Shown piece after piece: positions 6,896 through 11,842 of a stretch of 11,842 nt of DNA. The DNA lies in assembly GCA_041581935.1 (NCBI GenBank), contig JBFICP010000086.1, positions 1 through 11,842 of the forward strand, written 5' to 3'. Made by a program: the position numbers and the translations under genes. The DNA is from JAABYT01 sp041581935. GTDB taxonomy: Bacteria > Pseudomonadota > Gammaproteobacteria > HK1. The notes under the pieces were generated by a model, which saw only the letters and a list, made by a program, of their open reading frames with translations, had not been told where the DNA came from and did no database searches. Each line of letters begins with the position of its first letter. Position 1 is the stretch's first letter.

Positions 6896-8077
6896 TTATT
6901 CCGCGAGCACAATCATCACCGAGCTCTTGATCTCCGCGGTCAGCTCCGCGAGCGTCGTGCCGGTTGGCTGCATGCTGCCGCGTGGTCTGTCGGAACCGGT
7001 GGTGTTGCCGAGCAGATCGGTGATGAGCTTGCTCTTGATGGCGTAGTTGACGTTCTCGGGCAGGTTCCCGCTTCGCTCGAATATCGCAAGCGCATTGAGC
7101 TTCCCGGTGACCACTCCGATGACCTGCCCATCCATGTCGATGAGCGGACCACCGCTGTTACCCGCTTGCACCGGTACCGAAATCTGATAGTAACGGTCGT
7201 CGTCATGCAGGCCGGTCTGCGAGCTGACGATCCCTTCGGTCACCTTCGGTGAACGCCCCATGAGATCCAGATGCGGAAAGCCGATGGTGAATACCTCGGA
7301 TCCGAGGTCCGCCGCGGACGTACGTAACGGAAGGGGAGGCGGCAGGCTCCCGGGATCGTCCACCGTGAGCAGCGCCAGGTCGTTTTCCTTGTCGCGACCG
7401 GCAACCCGAGCACTTATGCGTGTGCCGTCGGAGCGAATCAGTGTGAGCGTCTCACTTCCAGAGACCACGTGGTTGTTGGTGATGACGAATCCGCGGGAGA
7501 CAGGCCAGGCGGTTCCGGACTTTCCGGCGGTTTCGGTACCTTTGGAGGGCTTTCGGATCGAATCCGGGATGCCGTCGGGGTACCTGCGCTCCAGGAAGCT
7601 CTCCACGTGGGCCGTGTAAGCACCGTTCATGCACTGCTTGTAGACGAGACCGGCGACTTGATGCGCGGTGGCGTCGGAGTTCTTGAATCCGTACACGTAG
7701 CCGATGATTTGCTTGGCGAGCAACTCGCCTTCGTCGGAATGGGAGTGAGTGAGCGCCGAGCCGGCAGAGGCGCCGCTGCGCATCTTACCGGCGACCTTGG
7801 TGGCCAGTTCTCTGATGTCGGCGCAGTAGTCGGCGAGCACATCGGGCGGCAGCTGAAACTTGTCCGCGTCGTCCTTGATCCCATGGAGCTTCATTTTCGA
7901 CGCCTTTTTATTCTGCTTGGCCGGCGGCGGCGACTGGGAAAAGTGCGTGTTGCCCTGCTCGTCGACCCACTTGTAGATGGCTGCGGATACGGGGCTCACC
8001 AGGACCGCGGCCGTGACCAGCAGTGCCGCGATGGCCAATGCTCGGAAAGGCCGAAATCGGCCGGCGGAAGTGCTCAT
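6896..8077 (-). CDS. Secreted trypsin-like serine protease with N-terminal DUF4124
   Basis: This 393-residue protein has a Sec signal peptide (1 to about 32, ending SPVSA). A DUF4124 module follows (AIYKWVDEQGNTHFSQSPP, 33-51). A helical middle region (about 75-165) has two cysteines, Cys85 and Cys149, that could form a disulfide. The trypsin-fold domain starts near 187, with the triad readable as TNNHVV (His203), ENDLALL (Asp233) and GNSGGPL (Ser308). It resembles the DegP/HtrA protease core, but no PDZ domain follows: the chain ends about 85 residues after the serine. The start at 8077 is backed by GGAGA at a good distance. It acts in the periplasm or at the cell surface, probably in envelope quality control or processing of a specific partner; this role is inferred. 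It is transcribed in the same direction as the upstream channel gene but separated by 269 bases. Confidence 0.9.
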   Translation of the reverse strand: MSTSAGRFRPFRALAIAALLVTAAVLVSPVSAAIYKWVDEQGNTHFSQSPPPAKQNKKASKMKLHGIKDDADKFQLPPDVLADYCADIRELATKVAGKMRSGASAGSALTHSHSDEGELLAKQIIGYVYGFKNSDATAHQVAGLVYKQCMNGAYTAHVESFLERRYPDGIPDSIRKPSKGTETAGKSGTAWPVSRGFVITNNHVVSGSETLTLIRSDGTRISARVAGRDKENDLALLTVDDPGSLPPPLPLRTSAADLGSEVFTIGFPHLDLMGRSPKVTEGIVSSQTGLHDDDRYYQISVPVQAGNSGGPLIDMDGQVIGVVTGKLNALAIFERSGNLPENVNYAIKSKLITDLLGNTTGSDRPRGSMQPTGTTLAELTAEIKSSVMIVLAE

Positions 8078-8287
8078 TTCACGTCTCCAAGGGGTGTCGG
8101 ACGGATCCGGCCGTGGCTCGGGCTGTTTGAGCGGGGTCGGCCTGCCGACTCAGTCTGCGTCATTTCAGGCTAGGTGGCGGCGGGTGACGGCGCAAGCACG
8201 GCCCATCGGTAGTGAGACCCGGTTAACGATAGGCAAACGGCACATCGGGGGTGTCGGGCTTTTGTGATGCGCACGACTTACATTCCC

Positions 8288-8323
8288 AAAAAGCAACGCA
8301 GTTTCTCACGTCCCATGCTGCGT
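8288..8323 (-). terminator. Probable intrinsic terminator of the channel gene
   Basis: Read on the minus strand, ACGCAG and CTGCGT (plus-strand positions 8318-8323 and 8296-8301) can pair around a 16-base loop. After TGC follows a run of five T (8288-8292). It lies 23 bases after the channel stop codon. The stem is short and the loop long, so efficiency is uncertain. Confidence 0.4.
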
Positions 8324-8346
8324 CAAATGCCCCTTTCGACCGATAG

Positions 8347-10308
8347 TCAGGTTTCGTCCTCCGCGACCACCACGAACGCGTCGTCCTCTCTAAGCAAGTA
8401 TTCGCTGTCCTTGCGAGGGTTGAGCTTCACGCCGAAATTTTCGTCGATGCATCTTTCTTGCTCTTTGAGCTTGACGCCGATACAGATCTCGTCGCGCAGT
8501 TGTGCCACCGATATCATGTCCGCAAAGGAGAGCTTGACCGGAAACTCGTCAAAGTAGAGCTTCGCCGGCTTGAGATAGATCTCGGATCCTTCCTCGGAGA
8601 ACAAATCGTCGTACACTCTCTTGATTCCCTTGTGCTCGCTCACCTGAGCCATGAGCATGCTTATGAACCGGTTGGAGATTATGAAGTCGTGCACCCCTGC
8701 CATCGATACGAGCTCCATATTCTGCGAATCCAGGATTTCCGTGATCAGCTTGGTCTTCAGGCCGTTTCCATGGTTATCGCCGAATACGTTTCTGAATAGC
8801 AGGAGCTGGAGAATGGTCTCGGCATCCGCGCGCTCCTCTTCGCCTTCCTCCACATTGGGGCTCAGGATGATGATATTGTCGTACTTGGAAGGCTCGATTG
8901 AGAGGAGATCCCGTTCCTTGTTGGCGTTTTTGTCGAGAAGCGTGAGCTTGACGTTCGGTATGCGCTTCTGAAGGATATCGACGGTTTTCCGGACGGTTTC
9001 AGTGACGACCGGGGGAATCAAATCGATCGAGCTTCCCTCGAGTACGTAGTCCGAGTACTCCTCCAGAATGGTTTTGATTTTCGGAGACCAGCCGATGATC
9101 AGCTCGTGCTCGATGGCTTGCTCGTAACGGCGGTTCGGGATCGAAGTCCAGCCGTTCGTGATTGCCACGGGTGCCTGCTTGAACTCGATGGTGTCGTTAT
9201 CGTCTGCGACGATCAGTATCTTGTCTCCGGTCTCGAGCAGCGTGCTCGACGGAGGATTGATAACCAGCCGTCCGTCCGGGTGGCGAATACCGATGGGGAT
9301 GCCGTCCGGGAAATGGAAAGCGGCCTTGCCGAACTCGATGCGATCCCAGTCCGCTTCGTAAAAGTACATCTCGCAACCTTCGAACGACAAAAGCTCGTTG
9401 TATACGACCGACAAGCCGACCGAGCGTGACGTCTGCACGAGAATTTTGGAGAGAATCTCGAGCGACCGGATGACGGTCACATTACCGTGCGACAGTCCTT
9501 CGGCAACGTTGCGATACCGCTCGTTGAAAATCTCCCCGACGATATTGAAGTCGTCGCCGTTGGACAGTGACGACTGTACGGCAAGCATCGTCTTGATGAC
9601 CTTGGCGTCGCTTTGCACCTTTCGCTCGGCGCTGGCCGAATCCTGGCAGTCGGCGAGCACGATGCACGACTTCGCATGCGAGACCGACACGATGTCGAGG
9701 TTGACGAGCGAAGATTCCTCGCCCGATCGGGTGATCACCTTGGTATTCCTGGTATCCGGCATGTAGAGCTTCAGATAGTCGTCCATGAACTCCTTGTCCT
9801 TGTTTGCGAGGATCACCACGCTCGGGTCGACCTCGCTCTCGTTCGCCTCGACCAGCTCTCTCAGAATTTCGAGAATTCGGCGATCGCTCCAGCCGAGAAT
9901 CAAGGTGTGGCCGGACTCGATGACCTTGGAGTGGCCTTTCTTGAGCTCGCTCAGCTTCTGGTCGAGTGCGGTCGTGATGAATGCGATCAGAGCCGAGAGC
10001 AGCACGATGCCTGCGATCCCCGACATGACCGCGGTGACCTTGAACCAGGGCGACGATTTCATGTCCTGTGCCATGTTGCCGGGATCGGTCATGGCCAGAA
10101 ATGTGACGTAGAGATGGCTGAAGAACCCGGCGCCCGGCTGCGACGCGGCTTCCGGGAATACGACGTCGAGCGCGAGCCGCACCAGGAAGATGACCGCGAG
10201 CAGGGCGACGAAGACCACAACGAGGCTGAAGAAAATCGAGCTGCCGCCCCGTGACATGAAGTTGTCGAAGCGGTAGCGGAACAGCTGTGTCCAGGTAAAG
10301 TCAGTCAT
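8347..10308 (-). CDS. CASTOR/POLLUX-type RCK-gated ion channel
   Basis: This 653-residue membrane protein resembles the plant CASTOR/POLLUX (DMI1) channels and their bacterial relatives. Two hydrophobic helices (about 24-47 and 91-115) flank a re-entrant pore stretch, FFSHLYVTFLAM followed by TDPGN at 74-78. That is the position of the unusual filter of this family, not the TVGYG of K+ channels. A long cytosolic part follows with two RCK/TrkA-N-like Rossmann domains, opening with GHTLILGWSDRRILEILREL (133-152) and EHELIIGWSPKIKTILEEY (about 400-418). Homologues form tetramers whose RCK domains make a ligand-sensing ring; plant members conduct Ca2+ or K+. The ion here cannot be told from sequence. 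The start at 10308 (MTDFTWTQLFRYRFDNF) fits the family's membrane-proximal N-terminus; the frame runs on to 10731 without family similarity. It is divergent from the DUF2089-LemA genes. Confidence 0.85.
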   Translation of the reverse strand: MTDFTWTQLFRYRFDNFMSRGGSSIFFSLVVVFVALLAVIFLVRLALDVVFPEAASQPGAGFFSHLYVTFLAMTDPGNMAQDMKSSPWFKVTAVMSGIAGIVLLSALIAFITTALDQKLSELKKGHSKVIESGHTLILGWSDRRILEILRELVEANESEVDPSVVILANKDKEFMDDYLKLYMPDTRNTKVITRSGEESSLVNLDIVSVSHAKSCIVLADCQDSASAERKVQSDAKVIKTMLAVQSSLSNGDDFNIVGEIFNERYRNVAEGLSHGNVTVIRSLEILSKILVQTSRSVGLSVVYNELLSFEGCEMYFYEADWDRIEFGKAAFHFPDGIPIGIRHPDGRLVINPPSSTLLETGDKILIVADDNDTIEFKQAPVAITNGWTSIPNRRYEQAIEHELIIGWSPKIKTILEEYSDYVLEGSSIDLIPPVVTETVRKTVDILQKRIPNVKLTLLDKNANKERDLLSIEPSKYDNIIILSPNVEEGEEERADAETILQLLLFRNVFGDNHGNGLKTKLITEILDSQNMELVSMAGVHDFIISNRFISMLMAQVSEHKGIKRVYDDLFSEEGSEIYLKPAKLYFDEFPVKLSFADMISVAQLRDEICIGVKLKEQERCIDENFGVKLNPRKDSEYLLREDDAFVVVAEDET

Positions 10309-10667
10309 CGCGGTCGCCGTGATTATCCATAGAGCCGACCCACGCGAGCGGTGGGGAATTCGCCATCCGGCTTGATTACAGTCGGACGCAGGTCGCGCCG
10401 AGAATCGGACCTGGTGCTCAGATCGGGGGATTGGTCGTGCCGCGCGGCGCTGCGACCCGCGGGTAGCGGGATTCGCTCGTCGGCACCCGCGGGGGTCCTC
10501 GAACCGAAAGCCATTCGGGTGACCTTCGACCGCGACGCGCACGTCGCGCGCGTCGAGGCGTGGACGCTTCGGCTTGCCGATCCGCGCGCAGCGGGGTTTC
10601 GCCACGACCCGCACACGGCGCCGGTCGCATGCCCGGGATTCCGGCGGGCCGCCCCCACAGACGGCTC

Positions 10668-10711
10668 GCCCGGTGCCTGCAGGCGGCCCCGCCCGGTGCC
10701 CGCGGGCAGCC
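10668..10711. repeat. Tandem imperfect 21-bp repeat, each copy holding a 10-bp palindrome
   Basis: Two copies of a 21-base unit (10668-10688 and 10691-10711) match at 18 of 21 positions with a 23-base period. Each contains a perfect palindrome: GCCTGCAGGC at 10675-10684 and GCCCGCGGGC at 10698-10707. Two of the three differences are compensatory, so both copies stay self-complementary. They lie 38 bases upstream of the proposed DUF2089 -35 element. They could be protein-binding sites or a small structural repeat. Confidence 0.55.
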
Positions 10712-10748
10712 GGAACCGTGTCCTGGAGCACAATTTGCGCTGTCCATA

Positions 10749-10776
10749 TTGATTTATTATAAAAAAACTATAAAAT
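10749..10776 (+). promoter_or_regulatory. Candidate sigma-70 promoter of the DUF2089-LemA genes
   Basis: TTGATT (10749-10754) and TAAAAT (10771-10776) are separated by 16 bases in an AT-rich island within GC-rich DNA. They would give a leader of roughly 25 bases before the ATG at 10808. The match is good for -35 (4 of 6) and -10 (5 of 6) but unproven. Confidence 0.45.
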
Positions 10777-10779
10777 TTC

Positions 10780-10794
10780 TTTCATAAAATGAAA
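10780..10794. promoter_or_regulatory. Inverted repeat over the predicted transcription start, possible operator
   Basis: TTTCAT (10780-10785) and ATGAAA (10789-10794) are a perfect inverted repeat around AAA. It sits directly after the proposed -10 element, where a repressor would block initiation. The arms are AT-rich and short, so chance is a real alternative. Confidence 0.35.
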
Positions 10795-10807
10795 TATCGA
10801 GAGTGAT

Positions 10808-11167
10808 ATGCATCAGTGTCCCAGCTGTCGGTCGGTGCTCGAGGTGAGCGGTTTGCGCTGCACCGCCTGCGCCATCGAGGTGTCGGGCCGGTTCATGCAG
10901 TGTCGGCTCGCCCGCCTGTCCCCGGACCATCTGCGGCTGGCCGAGGAGCTGGTGCTGGTCGGCGGCAACCTCAAGGAGCTCGCCAAGCGCCAATCGCTCA
11001 GCTATCCCACCCTGCGAAAGCGCGTGGACAGTCTGATCGCGGAGCTCGGGCGCCTGCGCGACGAGGACCGGCAACGGTCCGATGCGATGCTGGCGGCGGT
11101 CGAGCGTGGCGACATGGACCCCGAGGAAGCGACGCGCATGATCAAGGAGCTGAACGGTGGAGCCTAG
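10808..11167 (+). CDS. DUF2089 family zinc-ribbon / helix-turn-helix protein
   Basis: This 119-residue protein has an N-terminal zinc ribbon formed by CPSC (Cys4, Cys7) and CTAC (Cys18, Cys21). A helical DUF2089 region follows (about 36-80) in which GGNLKELAKRQSLSYPTLRK (52-71) reads as a helix-turn-helix, the recognition helix being SYPTLRKRVDSLI. A short C-terminal helix pair (94-115, MLAAVERGDMDPEEATRMIK then EL) has the form of SHOCT-like or anti-sigma-associated helical hairpins. The layout suggests a small DNA-binding regulator, though the biochemical role of DUF2089 is not established. The ribosome-binding site is weak (GAGAGTG). The next gene starts 11 bases before its stop, so the two are translationally coupled. 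It may regulate its own operon and the divergent channel gene; that is inference. Confidence 0.85.
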   Translation: MHQCPSCRSVLEVSGLRCTACAIEVSGRFMQCRLARLSPDHLRLAEELVLVGGNLKELAKRQSLSYPTLRKRVDSLIAELGRLRDEDRQRSDAMLAAVERGDMDPEEATRMIKELNGGA

Positions 11168-11842
11168 TGCACGTATCGAGCGCATGGAGCAGGCCGGAAT
11201 TCTGTCGGCGAGCCAGGCAGCCCGATTGCGCGAAAGTCTCGAAGCGCAGGGTCCGGTGACCGTCCCGCCGCGCAAACGCTCCTTCGCGGTGGCGGCGGCG
11301 GTGTCGCTCGGCCTGATCGTCGTTGTTGCGCTCTTGTGGACGCTGGGTGCAGGAGACGGCACGGACGTCATCGAGGACGTCTCGCAAGGCATCAATCAAC
11401 CAGGAGCCAGTGGCATGTATAAATCTTTCTCGATGGTATTGGCCGTCGCTCTGTTGTTGCTCGTCCCTTTGTTGACGTGGGCGTGGCTGCATAACGATCT
11501 GGTGACCAAGGAGGAGTCGACATACTCGGCCTGGGCACAGGTCGAGAGCAACTATCAGCGCCGCAGCGATCTCATCCCCGCCCTGGTCGAGACGGTCGCG
11601 CGTTATCTGCGCCACGAGGCGGAGACGCTCACCAACGTAACCAGCGAGCGCAGCGCCGCCGTTGCGCCACTCGATAAAGCCGTCGAGGAGCTCGTCGAGG
11701 CGCAGAAACTCTCGGCCGAGCAGTTGCAAGCGCTCGCCGGCAAGCCGCCCAGCGAGGAGGCGGAGCTCGAGGCGCTCGGGCGCGCACAGGACGAGGTCGG
11801 GCTCGGTATGCGGCGGCTGCTCGCCATCGCGGAGAGCTACCC
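11157..11842 (+). CDS. LemA family protein with an N-terminal membrane module (3' end outside window)
   Basis: One uninterrupted frame of 228 visible codons begins at GTG 11157, seven bases after AAGGAG (11144-11149), and runs off the window. Residues 7-28 (IERMEQAGILSASQAARLRE then SL) form a short helix pair like the C-terminus of the preceding DUF2089 protein. A membrane helix follows at 43-63, then a linker ending NQPGASG. From Met87 the text is LemA: a second membrane helix (about 91-111), then LVTKEESTYSAWAQVESNYQ, RRSDLIPALVETVARYL and HEAETLTNVTSER, the signature N-terminal helices of the family. Typical LemA proteins (about 190-200 residues) start at such a methionine, and that ATG (11415) has its own AGGAG. 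Either a fused two-helix protein is made, or both forms are. LemA proteins are membrane-anchored helical bundles, often paired with TPM-domain proteins; function is poorly defined. Confidence 0.85.
   Translation, partial: MEPSARIERMEQAGILSASQAARLRESLEAQGPVTVPPRKRSFAVAAAVSLGLIVVVALLWTLGAGDGTDVIEDVSQGINQPGASGMYKSFSMVLAVALLLLVPLLTWAWLHNDLVTKEESTYSAWAQVESNYQRRSDLIPALVETVARYLRHEAETLTNVTSERSAAVAPLDKAVEELVEAQKLSAEQLQALAGKPPSEEAELEALGRAQDEVGLGMRRLLAIAESY
11402..11417 (+). promoter_or_regulatory. Internal ribosome-binding site and ATG inside the LemA frame
   Basis: AGGAG at 11402-11406 lies eight bases before ATG 11415, in the same frame as the GTG start at 11157. The ATG corresponds to the usual start of free-standing LemA proteins. 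It could yield a shorter LemA of one membrane helix beside the long form. Confidence 0.5.

Larger units (their letters stand above)
10309..10807. other. Long divergent intergenic region with clustered palindromes
   Basis: This 499-base gap lies between the channel and DUF2089 starts. Bases 10309-10740 are very GC-rich; bases 10741-10800 turn abruptly AT-rich. CCCGCGGG occurs at 10456-10463, 10486-10493 and 10699-10706, with a CCTGCAGG variant at 10676-10683. CGCGACG/CGTCGCG also forms an inverted repeat at 10531-10548. Open frames on both strands give only low-complexity Arg/Pro/Ala-rich translations, so I call no gene. It must contain promoters for both flanking genes. Confidence 0.5.

Noticed and set aside
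9613..10254. A 213-codon plus-strand frame opposite the channel gene
   Set aside because: It is a shadow of the channel coding sequence; its composition follows the reverse complement of RCK and membrane segments.
10309..10731. An N-terminal extension of 141 residues for the channel gene
   Set aside because: The frame is open, but the text is Arg/Pro/Ala-rich with no family similarity. The membrane-proximal start at 10308 fits the family.
10323..10752. Open frames of 130-136 codons on both strands in the channel-DUF2089 gap
   Set aside because: Low-complexity translations without domains, typical of spurious frames in very GC-rich DNA.
1..11842. CRISPR arrays, tRNA or rRNA genes, insertion-sequence ends
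   Set aside because: I saw no spaced direct repeats of suitable length, no cloverleaf or rRNA-like stretches, and no transposase or terminal inverted repeats.

Overview
This window looks like a piece of a GC-rich proteobacterial chromosome, most likely gammaproteobacterial. The evidence is a FimV-type protein, a Tat-exported hydrolase, DUF4124, a zinc-ribbon DUF2089 protein coupled to LemA, and a TPR/2OG-Fe(II) oxygenase remnant. The species cannot be named from the sequence. Seven complete genes, two genes cut by the window edges and one clear pseudogene are supported. There are no rRNA or tRNA genes, no CRISPR array and no intact insertion sequence.

Left part (1-5067). A FimV-like membrane protein enters from the left edge and is followed by a strong stem-loop. 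Next is a PuuE/allantoinase-type polysaccharide-deacetylase-fold enzyme. It converges with a Tat-exported dienelactone-hydrolase-family enzyme on the minus strand. A 453-base gap separates that gene from a second, divergently transcribed dienelactone-hydrolase-family enzyme that appears cytosolic.

Middle (5068-8346). A zinc-free NADP-dependent medium-chain reductase of the CurA/leukotriene-B4-dehydrogenase type lies on the minus strand. Divergent from it is the wreck of a TPR/2OG-Fe(II) oxygenase gene, internally deleted, carrying two in-frame amber codons and lacking the expected distal iron-ligand histidine. A secreted trypsin-fold serine protease with an N-terminal DUF4124 domain follows on the minus strand.

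Right part (8347-11842). A CASTOR/POLLUX-type ion channel with two RCK-like domains lies on the minus strand. It diverges across a 499-base gap from a DUF2089 regulator-like gene. That gene overlaps by 11 bases a reading frame in which a short membrane module is fused in frame to LemA. The gap carries clustered CCCGCGGG-type palindromes next to a sharply AT-rich promoter region.

The left and middle genes look like a loose collection of small-molecule and detoxification enzymes rather than one pathway. The most coherent unit is the right-hand divergent pair, a possible envelope-stress or ion-homeostasis locus. The most unusual points are the nested double start of the LemA gene, the repeated palindromes before DUF2089, and the decaying oxygenase.
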